From assembly GCF_002210285.1 (NCBI RefSeq), contig NZ_MWQE01000001.1, positions 682,001-746,000 of the forward strand: a stretch of DNA of 64,000 nucleotides, given 5' to 3'. Position numbers and translations under genes: made by a program. The notes under the pieces are model-generated. The model saw nothing but the letters and a program-made list of their open reading frames with translations, searched no databases and had not been told where the DNA came from. This DNA comes from Fibrobacter sp. UWR2 (lineage in GTDB: Bacteria; Fibrobacterota; Fibrobacteria; Fibrobacterales; Fibrobacteraceae). This document shows positions 34,618 through 43,684 of this stretch, one piece after another; position 1 is the first letter of the stretch, and every line of letters begins with the position of its first letter.

Positions 34618-35185
34618 AGACTACGGCTCCAAGAATGCGGGCCTTACCAATACATTCCGCGTGCTAGGTTGGAAGCCTGCGCTCCCTGTGGTATTCATGG
34701 ACTTGCTCAAGGGCTTCTTCGGCCCGTGGATTGCCATGAGGTTGTGCGAAATGCAGGTGGCTGCCGGTGGTGCGGATTATTCTAGCTGGGTTCCGCTTGT
34801 TGCGGGTATCCTCGTGATTCTCGGGCACAGTTTCACCTGCTTTGCCGGTTTCCGCGGGGGCAAGGGCGTTCTTGCCGCACTGGGCGTGTTCCTCGCGCTC
34901 TGCCCGATTACGGCGCTTTCTTGCCTAGGAGTGTGGGTGGTACTCACGTTCTCGACAAAGTATGTTTCGGTGGGTAGCATCGGTGCGTGCATCGCTCTCG
35001 GCGCCTTTGGCGTGATGGGCTACTTTAAGTTGCCATTCCCGCCCGACGATATCAACCTAGGGCTCATGATTACCTGCCTTCTGGTGGCGGTTTTCGTGAT
35101 TGTGAAGCACAAATCGAACATCAAGCGCCTTTTGAACGGCACCGAGAACGGTTTTGGCAGCAAGCGCAAGACCCCGAAGGCATAA
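34508..35185 (+). CDS. plsY: Acyl-phosphate:glycerol-3-phosphate acyltransferase
   Basis: Integral membrane enzyme starting phospholipid synthesis. 225 residues, about five membrane segments. PlsY motifs: YLLGSIPSAIWIAK, SKNAGLTNTFRVLG, HSFTCFAGFRGGKGVLAALG. Start ATG 34508 gives the usual short N-terminus; AAAGG directly abuts it and would fit TTG 34517 better, so the start is slightly uncertain. Either way the gene begins more than 100 bp inside der, in the +2 frame. gpsA, which supplies glycerol 3-phosphate, follows 33 bp later. Confidence 0.95.
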   Translation: MKNLNSLLSLPIAYLLGSIPSAIWIAKIAKGKSFDIRDYGSKNAGLTNTFRVLGWKPALPVVFMDLLKGFFGPWIAMRLCEMQVAAGGADYSSWVPLVAGILVILGHSFTCFAGFRGGKGVLAALGVFLALCPITALSCLGVWVVLTFSTKYVSVGSIGACIALGAFGVMGYFKLPFPPDDINLGLMITCLLVAVFVIVKHKSNIKRLLNGTENGFGSKRKTPKA

Positions 35186-35218
35186 ATATTGTAGATTGTT
35201 GAAAAAAGGATTTTTATC

Positions 35219-36250
35219 ATGAAAGTAACTGTACTTGGAACTGGTGGTTGGGGCCTGACTCTCGGTCAGGTGGTCTATGAAAATAAGTGCGAAGTTTCGT
35301 TCTGGACAAACTCGCAGGCCGAAGTCGATCTGCTTTCGACGGAACATCAGTACAAGGACAAGCTCCCCGGCGTAATTTTCCCGGCGGATTTCAAGTACAC
35401 GACCGACATGAATGCAGCCCTCGACGGCTGTGACATGGTGCTCATCGTGGTGCCCTCGCAGTTCATGGGCGGTGTTGCCAAGAATTTGGGCAAGTGGATT
35501 CCGGCGAAGGGCAAGGAACCTATCGTTGTCTGCGCTACCAAGGGCATTCTCGAAGGCACGAACCAGTTGATGAGCGAAGTGCTCCTTGAAAACGTGCCGT
35601 GGCTTACCGACGATAAGATGGTGGCCTTCAGCGGTCCGTCTCACGCCGAAGAAGTCAGCCGCCACATCCTTACGGCGATTGTGGCTGCCAGCGTTAATGA
35701 GGAATCCGCGAAGTTTGTACAGAAGGTCATGAGTTGCTCTTACCTGCGCGTGTACAGTTCTACCGACATCATCGGCGTGGAACTCTGCGGTTCCGTGAAG
35801 AACGTGATTGCCATTGCCTCTGGCGTGCTCTATGGGCTCGAGGCGAGCGGCAAGTACAAGATTGGCGATAACTCCCGTGCAGCCCTCCTGACGCGCGGTC
35901 AGGCCGAAATGTGCCGCCTGGGCAAGGCTCTCGGTGCAAAGCCCGAAACGTTTGCTGGCCTTGCCGGCATGGGCGATCTCATCGTCACCTGCCTCTCGCA
36001 GCATAGCCGTAACCGCTATGTGGGTGAACACATCGGTAAGGGCGAAACCATCGAACAGGTTCTCGCTGGCATGAAGATGGTGGCCGAAGGCGTGCCCACC
36101 TGCAAGAGCACCAAGGCGCTCGCCGACAAGCTCGGTGTCGAGATGCCTATCGTGAACTCCGTCCACGCGCTCCTCTTCGAAGGCAAGAAGGTCGAAGATG
36201 TGCTCAAGGACATGTGGGGCCGCGAACTCAAGACCGAAGTTTGGGGTTAA
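35219..36250 (+). CDS. gpsA: Glycerol-3-phosphate dehydrogenase (NAD(P)+)
   Basis: Makes sn-glycerol 3-phosphate from dihydroxyacetone phosphate. 343 residues. N-terminal Rossmann motif VLGTGGWGLTLG; VVPSQF; CATKGI; AFSGPSHAEEV; catalytic Lys in ELCGSVKNVIAIASG; NSRAALLTRG; AGMGDLIVTC. AAGGA lies before the ATG. Forms a phospholipid-precursor unit with plsY. Its last 4 bp overlap the end of the convergent beta-barrel gene. Confidence 0.97.
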   Translation: MKVTVLGTGGWGLTLGQVVYENKCEVSFWTNSQAEVDLLSTEHQYKDKLPGVIFPADFKYTTDMNAALDGCDMVLIVVPSQFMGGVAKNLGKWIPAKGKEPIVVCATKGILEGTNQLMSEVLLENVPWLTDDKMVAFSGPSHAEEVSRHILTAIVAASVNEESAKFVQKVMSCSYLRVYSSTDIIGVELCGSVKNVIAIASGVLYGLEASGKYKIGDNSRAALLTRGQAEMCRLGKALGAKPETFAGLAGMGDLIVTCLSQHSRNRYVGEHIGKGETIEQVLAGMKMVAEGVPTCKSTKALADKLGVEMPIVNSVHALLFEGKKVEDVLKDMWGRELKTEVWG

Positions 36251-37647
36251 AAGCGGTATCGGATTGCGAGACCGCTCGCAAACCCATTCTTGAATATTCC
36301 GGAAGGACTTGCTCCTTCCGGATTTTTTGTACTTGATTTTCCAGCGGGCTTTGTATCAGTCTTTTCACGGAGGTCTGTCTTTATCGGGATAATCTGCGTT
36401 GCATTCCATTCCAGCGACAGCCCACGGGACTTGTCTTGCGAAGTCTTGTCGAGGGATACTCCGAGACTTGCAATAAGTCCTGTGCTTTCAAGAGACCAGA
36501 ACCACCATTCTGTCTCGGAATTGTAACCTATGAATGATGTCGTTTCGGATTTCTTCTCGATTTCGAGATCGTTATAGGTGTAATATCCGTGCAAACCTGC
36601 CTTAGGCGTAATCTGCATATTTCCGGTAATGTTGAAATGCGGATTGAAGTACCCGCCGAGAGTTGCTGCGGCTATATTGAGGTCGGCCTCTATGAGGTAG
36701 TTCATCTGCAGAAACGAGAAAGAGAGAACCTGTATGACGGATGCAGGCAAGAGTCGGTTTGGCGCCAGCGTTTCGAAAAATCTCCTGTTGTCCTTCTCCA
36801 TTTTCCCGTATGCGAGAATTCCCCTGGCGTCGACCTCGAATAAATCGTTTTCCCATTGGATGTTGTCATAATACAGCCTTGACTTGATGGGCAGGTACAT
36901 GAATCTCTTTGTACTTCCGTCTCGGTATGAATTCCCGATAATGTTGGACTGGACGGAAACAGCGACGTGCTGCATATTGAGCGCGCTCTTGCCGAAATCG
37001 TGCCTGTAGCGGGAATCCCAGATGAATATCTGGGAGGAGTCCTTGATGAAATATTCGCTGGTCGCATTGACCGGTGTGGTGTGGATTTGTTCAAGGTGTG
37101 TCTGGAAATGGTGCTTCTTGTAAGATGCTCCTACAACGAATCGCTTGCGGATGTAACTGGTTTGCCAGTCTCCTTCGATTTCGTGGATTTCGTCATTTTT
37201 GTTCTTGGATTCCCAGCGGACGGTTGCAAGGACCGGCTTCCCTTTTCCTAGAACGGTTCCTGCGTAAAAAGAGGAATCGGCTGTGTGTACCGTCAGTTCC
37301 GATGTGATTGATGGATTGCTGCTTGCGGTTGCTGATAGCGAAATGTACCTGAAATCGCTTGTGAATCCGGCTGAACCGAGTAGGGCATCCCTTTTTAGGG
37401 TGAGGGTCCAGTCGTCGCTCCATTTGGCTTTGGCACGATAGTATCCGATATCGCCAAATACACTATGGATGCCAGCCTGTATGGTATCCGAGGTGGAACA
37501 CTGCGTTGCGTTGAGTCCAGCCGTTTTGGTGTCCAATAGAAAAAGGCCGCCACAATGGGCGAGGCCTTTTGTTTCACCGTACACCAAGGATGTCACAAGA
37601 AAACTTGTTAATCCTATGGTGTAAAGCGGTTTGAAAAAAGTATTCAC
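36247..37647 (-). CDS. Putative outer-membrane beta-barrel protein
   Basis: 466 residues beginning at GTG 37647; no ATG is near. Signal-like N-terminus (FFKPLYTIGLTSFLVTSLVYG). The mature part is rich in alternating aromatic/polar stretches (FRYISLSATASS, STKRFMYLPIKSRLYY, FNITGNMQITPKAGLHGYY) and ends in AIRYRF, with a terminal Phe as in outer-membrane proteins. No named family recognised. It starts 9 bp after the acidic-tail lipoprotein, so the pair is probably co-expressed and may interact. Confidence 0.7.
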   Translation of the reverse strand: MNTFFKPLYTIGLTSFLVTSLVYGETKGLAHCGGLFLLDTKTAGLNATQCSTSDTIQAGIHSVFGDIGYYRAKAKWSDDWTLTLKRDALLGSAGFTSDFRYISLSATASSNPSITSELTVHTADSSFYAGTVLGKGKPVLATVRWESKNKNDEIHEIEGDWQTSYIRKRFVVGASYKKHHFQTHLEQIHTTPVNATSEYFIKDSSQIFIWDSRYRHDFGKSALNMQHVAVSVQSNIIGNSYRDGSTKRFMYLPIKSRLYYDNIQWENDLFEVDARGILAYGKMEKDNRRFFETLAPNRLLPASVIQVLSFSFLQMNYLIEADLNIAAATLGGYFNPHFNITGNMQITPKAGLHGYYTYNDLEIEKKSETTSFIGYNSETEWWFWSLESTGLIASLGVSLDKTSQDKSRGLSLEWNATQIIPIKTDLREKTDTKPAGKSSTKNPEGASPSGIFKNGFASGLAIRYRF

Positions 37648-37656
37648 GTTTTGTTA

Positions 37657-39552
37657 TTAATAGTCGTATTCGTCGTCCCAGTCTTCATCCCAGTCTTCTT
37701 CGTCATCGTCGCCGAAGATGGCGGGCAGGATGTCATCCCAGAAGGCATCTACAGTCATGTCGGGGAAAATTCCGCCGAAGGTGATATCCGGGAAGATGAT
37801 GAACTTGCGTAGATCTTCGTACTTGTAAGGCTCGATTTCGGTGTCGACCATCTTTCCGTTGACGAGTTCCTGGATGGTTGCGGTCTTCTTGCCGTCCTTG
37901 TCGGTGAAGTAGCCGTAGTTGGGAACTTCGTTCTCGTAGTAGGCTACGGCGTACTTGATGGTACCCTTGTCTTCCTTGCACATTCCTGCGGGGAGTGTCA
38001 CGTCGGGAATCTTCCATTCGGTTTTCGTTGTCGGTTCGTCGCTATTAATCATGGCCCAGGGGTCGCCTTCCACGTAGCTGTTGACGACGAACTTGATCTT
38101 GCAACCGTCAGCAACGTAGCCGATTTCTGCCTTGATGCGTTCAGGTTCGTAGACATCCATGAAAATTGTTCCCGAGGTCTCGTCGTCATCCCATCCGGAG
38201 ACTTGGTTGCTCTCTATGTCGGGATTAAACTTGTAGTATTCCTGGGCCACATACGACTGCATGAATCTCTGGGCGTAAGCTTGTTCTTCTATGGCTTCGG
38301 ACCAGTAGAAACCGCCATCCGGGTTCACCCATTCGGACTTGTCGTTGACAACATGGTAGGGCAGGAATTTCTGGATGCCGTCTGTATTCTCGAACAGCTT
38401 GGAGATGTTGACCTTGATGGTCTTGCCTTCGGCGTACGGGATTTCGAACCCTTCGTGGAGCTGTTTCTTGATGGATGTCAGGGTGTCGATAAACTTCTGG
38501 GCGTCCTTGGTGCTCAGGTCGGCAAATTCACCGTCACCCACGACATACAGGTCATTTTCCTGAGTCTCGAGGCCGTTTTTCGCTTCTTCAAGGCCGTATT
38601 GTAGGCCAAGCTGCCCGTAGGTAATCGCGCTGTCCAACAGGTTCGGGATGTTCTTGTATTCCGTTTTCCAGGAATCGTGGATGCTTGTGAATTTGCTGTC
38701 TTTCCCGATAAGCTTGAACAGGTGTTCAAAGCCATGGTTGTCGTAGTAGTTGACTTTGGCTTCGAGTTCCATCAGGGAATCGACCCAGTCGTATTTCCCG
38801 TTGTCGTCGACATCAAGGTTTATGCTGACGAGCGCGGTAAGGGATGCCTTTGCTACATACAGGGCGGCAAGGACAGGGGCGAATTCACCGCGGTCCAGTT
38901 CAACGTCACGGTTCTTGACTGGATAGGTGCAAGTGAATTCTTCGTCATTTGCGATGTTCGTCATGTAGCTGATGGCGGAATCCAGCGACGGAATGGCGTT
39001 TCCGATAGCAGACTGCACGTCGCTCACCAAAATGCCGCGAATATCGTCGGACGAGTTGATGGTGTAGTTAAATGAAAGTTTGGCGGCATCACCAATATCT
39101 TTCGAGAAGAGCGCTGCCTTTTTTTTGCCGTTGCGTGCAGCCAGAGTGTCGAGGAAATTGTTGATTTTCTTGTTGTTTGCAATATCCGAGATTATGGATG
39201 CGACATAGGCAAGCTGAGCTTCGCAGTTTCCGGGGTATTTCTTGAGGATTTTCTCGATATCCGACTTGGTGTCGGCACTCATTTCTTGAGCGGTGCTCAA
39301 GTCACCCCTGCCGAAGGCGGAGTATACATCTGTAAGTTTTGTCTTGATTTCTTCGATTGCTGCCTTGTCATCTGCGTTTGTAATCTCTTCGCAGCCGGCA
39401 ACGACGTCGACTTCGGTTTTTTGCGGGTCGTCGACAGAAATGGGATCGTCTTTTGACTTTGTGGGCGATGATTCGTCGTCCGTGGAGGAACACCCTGTCA
39501 AGTATGCCAGAGTGCAGAAAGCGATAATGGAGGCTTGTTTGAAAAATTTCAT
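37657..39552 (-). CDS. Large lipoprotein with acidic C-terminal tail
   Basis: 631 residues from ATG 39552, with AGGAAGGA before it. Lipoprotein signal with lipobox YLTGC, acidic SSTDDESSPTKSKDD linker. Residues 60-200 are helical and TPR-like in texture (LTDVYSAFGRGDLSTAQEM). One LDVDDNGKYDWVDSL loop has the DxDxNGxxD pattern of calcium-binding loops. The last 17 residues are nearly all Asp, Glu, Trp and Tyr (DDDEEDWDEDWDDEYDY). No family recognised. First gene of a two-gene unit with a barrel-like protein. Confidence 0.75.
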   Translation of the reverse strand: MKFFKQASIIAFCTLAYLTGCSSTDDESSPTKSKDDPISVDDPQKTEVDVVAGCEEITNADDKAAIEEIKTKLTDVYSAFGRGDLSTAQEMSADTKSDIEKILKKYPGNCEAQLAYVASIISDIANNKKINNFLDTLAARNGKKKAALFSKDIGDAAKLSFNYTINSSDDIRGILVSDVQSAIGNAIPSLDSAISYMTNIANDEEFTCTYPVKNRDVELDRGEFAPVLAALYVAKASLTALVSINLDVDDNGKYDWVDSLMELEAKVNYYDNHGFEHLFKLIGKDSKFTSIHDSWKTEYKNIPNLLDSAITYGQLGLQYGLEEAKNGLETQENDLYVVGDGEFADLSTKDAQKFIDTLTSIKKQLHEGFEIPYAEGKTIKVNISKLFENTDGIQKFLPYHVVNDKSEWVNPDGGFYWSEAIEEQAYAQRFMQSYVAQEYYKFNPDIESNQVSGWDDDETSGTIFMDVYEPERIKAEIGYVADGCKIKFVVNSYVEGDPWAMINSDEPTTKTEWKIPDVTLPAGMCKEDKGTIKYAVAYYENEVPNYGYFTDKDGKKTATIQELVNGKMVDTEIEPYKYEDLRKFIIFPDITFGGIFPDMTVDAFWDDILPAIFGDDDEEDWDEDWDDEYDY

Positions 39553-39673
39553 TTTGTCCTTCCTTTCTTTTGGGTTTGTAAAGAAAAATAAGAAAAAAGA
39601 AGATGAAAAGAACAAAAAACTTATTTTTCGTCAAAAAAAAGTGTTTAAGGACAATTTTTAGACGATAAAAAGC

Positions 39674-40618
39674 CTATTTTCGCTTTCCTAGGGTTGCGAA
39701 TACCACGGCACCTTGCACGGCCTGGAATACCATGGGGATATACCCCAGAAGTGCTGCGGCAAGGACAATGTCGGCGGGAATGCCGAGAAGACCTGTGAAG
39801 AGGCTCACATTTACGCCTTCGCGGATGCCGATTCCGTTTATAGAAATGGGCAACATGGATACCGTGATGGTGATGGTCATGAAAACCGTAATTGTCGCGA
39901 TATCTACCGGAACGCCTACCGCTTGGAAATAGGCGTAATGGATGGCGATGGAAGAAATCTGTAGCCAGATGGAATCAAGGCCCGAAAGGAAGAACGCCTT
40001 CTTGTAGCCGCGATAAATGGAAAACGCATCCTGCAACTTTGTAAGGAATGGAATGCGTGCAGAAATTTTGGCGGGGATTCTTATTTTGTCTGAAAATAGC
40101 CCGCTGACAATGACTAGTACAGATGCGAGCGCGACGGCACAGACAGCCCCCGTGTAGACAGCGGGAATGTCGTAACGGGCAATGACGAACGGGAGCGTTA
40201 CAAAGAAGCAGATGAACATCGCGATGAGACCCATCACGCGAGAGATGGCGACTGCCGCGACCGAGTTTGCCATGTTCCCGAAGCGCTTGCCGAAGGCGAT
40301 GGTCTTGACGGCATCACCGCCGAACCCGCTGGGGAGCAGGTTGTTGAAAAAATACCCGAGGGCTATATAGGCATAGAACGTGCGGAACTTGATTTTCCTG
40401 CCTTCTTCGAGCAAGAGCCCGCGCCAGCGGTTCGCCTGGATGAACATGCTGAAAAGCGTGCAGAAAAGGATGAGCGCTATCCAGGGGAGGGCCTGTGCTG
40501 TCCAGTGGTTGCTTACATCGGCAAACGGAACCTTGTAGAATATGTAGGCAAGGCCACCAATGCTGATGACGGCCTTCAACATGCCCGAAAGAATCTTTTT
40601 TGCCGAACCCTGCTGCAT
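39674..40618 (-). CDS. Flippase-like membrane protein (LPG synthase TM / UPF0104 family), copy 1
   Basis: 314 residues, about eight membrane segments. Typical motifs of PF03706-type proteins: QANRWRGLL near the N-terminus, YIALGYFFNNLLPSGFGGDAVKT, and ISINGIGIREG near the C-terminus. Such proteins are linked to lipid or lipid-linked glycan transfer across membranes. It starts 3 bp after the GT4 glycosyltransferase and ends the gmd-rmd-GT4 unit, which suggests a role in exporting or modifying that glycan. A paralog lies at 55584-56582. Confidence 0.85.
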   Translation of the reverse strand: MQQGSAKKILSGMLKAVISIGGLAYIFYKVPFADVSNHWTAQALPWIALILFCTLFSMFIQANRWRGLLLEEGRKIKFRTFYAYIALGYFFNNLLPSGFGGDAVKTIAFGKRFGNMANSVAAVAISRVMGLIAMFICFFVTLPFVIARYDIPAVYTGAVCAVALASVLVIVSGLFSDKIRIPAKISARIPFLTKLQDAFSIYRGYKKAFFLSGLDSIWLQISSIAIHYAYFQAVGVPVDIATITVFMTITITVSMLPISINGIGIREGVNVSLFTGLLGIPADIVLAAALLGYIPMVFQAVQGAVVFATLGKRK

Positions 40619-40621
40619 ACC

Positions 40622-41716
40622 TTAACCTTTTTCTGCTGCAAGTTCTGTTGCTATTTCGCGAATTTGCCGTGCGCTTGATTCCCAGGTGAATTTGCTCACC
40701 CAGTCGAGAATTTCTTTGTCGTATTTGCCCTTGTCATTGATGGAATTTTCCAATGTGCGGGCAATGCTTTCGGCGCTTTTCGGGTCAAAGTACTTTGCCA
40801 CGTTGCCCCCGACTTCGGGCAATGACGACGTGTTGGAACAGGCGACGGGAGTGCCGCAGGCGAATGCTTCGAGTACGGGGAGCCCGAAACCTTCATACAG
40901 CGAGGGCAATACGAAAAGGTCAGCGAGGTTGTAGAAGTTTACCAAGTCTTCCTGGCTGACCATGCCGGCGTGTATGGTGAGACTTTCGATACCCAAGTCT
41001 TTTTCGCGGGTATCTTGCGTGCGGCCATCGAACGCCTTCCCGACAAGTACGAGCCTGCAATCTTCTTTCCCCTTCATTTGTGCGAAACCTTGCAGGAGCA
41101 TGTTCAGGTTCTTGTGGGGGAGCAGGTTCCCGACGTACAGGAGGATCTTCTTGTCGCGGGGAATATTGTATTTGCCGTACAGGTATTCAATTTCTTCGCG
41201 GGATTTGCGGACGAATTCCTTCCCGTAACCTAGCGGGACGACGGTCATCTTTTTTGCATCGGCCTTGTAGAACCGGAGCAAGTCCTGCTTGGTGTTTTCG
41301 GAATCTACGAGAATGCGGTTTGCCCGCTTGCAGATAAACCAGAAGATGAACTTGAAGTACAGGTGCGCAAGTTTCATCGGCAAGAATTCCGGGTATACCA
41401 GGTGGGTGAGGTCATGGACCGTCACCATCATCTTGCCATGGTAAAAGAGCGGTACGTTGCAGTGCGGCACATGCAGTACGTCGGGCTTCTGTTTGCGCAA
41501 CTTGCCGTAGGGGAACCTTAGCTGTTCCTTGTAGCCATAGATGCCGCTGATGAAGGGAATTTGCGCAGGGACAGAATCTTTGTAGGCTTCGAGGTCCTTC
41601 GGGTCGCCGAGCGCGATGCTGTAGCCCACATCCCGCAGCCAATGTTGAATGCAGGTGCCAATCCCGGACCTGCTTACCATGCGGGCGTCAATTGCAATTC
41701 TTGGCGCCACACTCAT
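40622..41716 (-). CDS. GT4-family glycosyltransferase
   Basis: 364 residues, GT-B fold. [20 protein letters not shown] at the N-terminus, [10 protein letters not shown] and [14 protein letters not shown], then the C-terminal domain [14 protein letters not shown] and the E-x7-E motif in [18 protein letters not shown]. Likely transfers a sugar from a GDP- or UDP-donor; the flanking gmd and rmd make GDP-D-rhamnose the best guess for the donor. The start lies 29 bp inside the end of rmd. Confidence 0.93.
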   Translation of the reverse strand: MSVAPRIAIDARMVSRSGIGTCIQHWLRDVGYSIALGDPKDLEAYKDSVPAQIPFISGIYGYKEQLRFPYGKLRKQKPDVLHVPHCNVPLFYHGKMMVTVHDLTHLVYPEFLPMKLAHLYFKFIFWFICKRANRILVDSENTKQDLLRFYKADAKKMTVVPLGYGKEFVRKSREEIEYLYGKYNIPRDKKILLYVGNLLPHKNLNMLLQGFAQMKGKEDCRLVLVGKAFDGRTQDTREKDLGIESLTIHAGMVSQEDLVNFYNLADLFVLPSLYEGFGLPVLEAFACGTPVACSNTSSLPEVGGNVAKYFDPKSAESIARTLENSINDKGKYDKEILDWVSKFTWESSARQIREIATELAAEKG

Positions 41717-42584
41717 GGTCGAACATCCATTTCAGCGTTTCTTCAATTTTTGTCCCGTTCCAGTATCCGAGTTCTACGATTCGGGAATTGTCGCAGCACT
41801 GGTAGGGAATATCGACGGGGCGCATCTTTTCGGGATCCTGCTCCACACTGATGTTCACGGAAGCGAACCCGATGATGGTCTGGAGCAGGTCGCCAACCTT
41901 GTGTGCAATTCCCGAACCGACGTTGTAGACTTCGTACTTGTTCTTGTTCTCGAGAAGCATGCGGTAAACGTGCACTACGTCGCGTACATCCGAAAAATCA
42001 CGCCATGCGCTGAGGTTCCCGACCTTGATTACGCCCGGTTGGCCGCTCTTTTCGATTGTAGCCACTTGCTGTACAAAACTCGGGAGTGCAAAACTGGTGC
42101 GTTGGCCAACGCCAGTGTGGTTGAACGAACGTGTGCAGATGATTTTCATCCCGTATTTTTTGCGGTAGAGTTCTGCGAAATTTTCTTGCGCTATTTTCGA
42201 AATCCCATAGGGGTTGCTTGCCTCGCGGTCGCAGGATTCCTTGAGCGGGGTGCTTTGCTGGGCATATTCCTCGGCGCTACCGATAAGGAGCGTTTTTGCC
42301 TTCGGGGAATGCTTTGCGATGGCATCGAGCACGTTGAGCGTGCCGACCACATTCACCTGGATTGTCGAGGCAGGGTCTTTCCAGGATGCTCCGACGGAAC
42401 TGATGGCCGCAAGGTTCACCACATAGTCGGGCTTGGTATTTTGCAAGAGCCTATCGATGCATTCGCGGTCCAGGAGGTTTACTTCCGGGATATCTACGGC
42501 AGTAACCTTGTGGCCTGCGGACTCAAGCTCCTTTACCAGGTAGCCACCGACAAAACCTTTTGCTCCGATGACTACGGTATTCAT
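41688..42584 (-). CDS. rmd: GDP-4-dehydro-6-deoxy-D-mannose reductase
   Basis: 298-residue short-chain reductase/epimerase. VIGAKGFVGGYL binds NADPH; the catalytic Tyr-Lys pair is in NPYGISKIAQE. RSFNHTGVGQR, AWRDFSDVRDVVHVY and DPEKMRPVDIP are characteristic of Rmd/GDP-sugar reductases. With gmd it makes GDP-D-rhamnose; a fucose-type GMER would look different. ATGA-type overlap with gmd at 42584. Confidence 0.9.
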   Translation of the reverse strand: MNTVVIGAKGFVGGYLVKELESAGHKVTAVDIPEVNLLDRECIDRLLQNTKPDYVVNLAAISSVGASWKDPASTIQVNVVGTLNVLDAIAKHSPKAKTLLIGSAEEYAQQSTPLKESCDREASNPYGISKIAQENFAELYRKKYGMKIICTRSFNHTGVGQRTSFALPSFVQQVATIEKSGQPGVIKVGNLSAWRDFSDVRDVVHVYRMLLENKNKYEVYNVGSGIAHKVGDLLQTIIGFASVNISVEQDPEKMRPVDIPYQCCDNSRIVELGYWNGTKIEETLKWMFDHECGAKNCN

Positions 42585-43603
42585 TAAATCTTGCCTTCGG
42601 CGAGGAGTTTCATGTCGCTCTTGACCATGCGCTCTACCAGCTGTTCGTAGCTGATTTCCGGTTCCCAGCCCAAGACTTTCTTGGCCTTGCCGGCATCACC
42701 GATGAGCAGGTCGACTTCGGCGGGGCGGAAGAACTGCGGGTTCACCTTCACGACCACCTTATCGGTGCCCTTGAGGGTGGCGTATTCCTTTTCACCTTCA
42801 CCATGGAATTCGATGTCCATGCCGGCGGCCTTGAATGCGAGCAATACAAATTCGCGGACCTTGTGCGTCTTGCCGGTGGCGATGACGAAATCGTCTGCCG
42901 TGGGCTGCTGCAGCATGAGCCACATGGCACGCACGTAGTCGGCACTGTGACCCCAGTCGCGGCTGGCATCCATGTTGCCGAGTTCCAGTACATCCTGGAG
43001 GCCGGCCTTGATTTTAGCGACGGCGATGGTAATCTTCCTTGTAACGAATTCTGCACCGCGACGTTCCGATTCATGGTTGAACAGAATGCCGGAGCAGGCG
43101 AACATGCCGTAGCTTTCGCGGTAGTTCTTGGTAATCCAGTGGCCGTAAAGCTTAGAAACGCCGTAGGGGCTGCGCGGGTAGAACGGGGTCGACTCGTTTT
43201 GCGGAATAGCCTGCACCTTGCCAAACATTTCGCTGGTAGATGCCTGGTAAACGCGCGTGTCGGGCTTGCAGAGGCGGACTGCTTCTAGAAGTTTGGTCAC
43301 GCCGATGGCGTTGATGTCTGCAGTGGAAAGCGGAGTTTCCCAGGAGGTCGTCACGAAGGACTGGGCCGCAAGGTTGTAGATCTCGTCGGGCTTCGCGATT
43401 TCCATGGCGCGCAGGAGCGATGCGGAATCGGTCATGTCGCCGAAAATGAATTCCACCTTGCCTTTGAGGTGTTCTGCGTTGTTGAAGTCCAGCTTGCTTT
43501 TGCGGCGTACGAGTCCGAAAACTTCATACCCTTTTTCGAGAAGCAATTCTGCTAAATAGGAACCGTCCTGGCCGGTAATCCCTGTAATAAGTGCACGTTT
43601 CAT
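42584..43603 (-). CDS. gmd: GDP-mannose 4,6-dehydratase
   Basis: 339 residues. [25 protein letters not shown] at the N-terminus, [16 protein letters not shown], the catalytic Tyr-Lys in [27 protein letters not shown], and [19 protein letters not shown]. First gene of a four-gene glycan unit (gmd, rmd, GT4, flippase-like). A TATCTTTT box is 5 nt before the ATG. Confidence 0.97.
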   Translation of the reverse strand: MKRALITGITGQDGSYLAELLLEKGYEVFGLVRRKSKLDFNNAEHLKGKVEFIFGDMTDSASLLRAMEIAKPDEIYNLAAQSFVTTSWETPLSTADINAIGVTKLLEAVRLCKPDTRVYQASTSEMFGKVQAIPQNESTPFYPRSPYGVSKLYGHWITKNYRESYGMFACSGILFNHESERRGAEFVTRKITIAVAKIKAGLQDVLELGNMDASRDWGHSADYVRAMWLMLQQPTADDFVIATGKTHKVREFVLLAFKAAGMDIEFHGEGEKEYATLKGTDKVVVKVNPQFFRPAEVDLLIGDAGKAKKVLGWEPEISYEQLVERMVKSDMKLLAEGKI

Positions 43604-43608
43604 GTAAA

Positions 43609-43616
43609 AAAAGATA
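43609..43616 (-). promoter_or_regulatory. TATCTTTT box before gmd
   Basis: On the minus strand, 5 nt before ATG 43603; variant of TAnnTTTG in a T-rich stretch, so weaker evidence than the perfect matches. Confidence 0.28.
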
Positions 43617-43684
43617 CAATTTTTTTTCTTCTGGGACCTAATTAATTTATATTATATCCTGTCTTTTTATAGGAAGGAGAGGAA

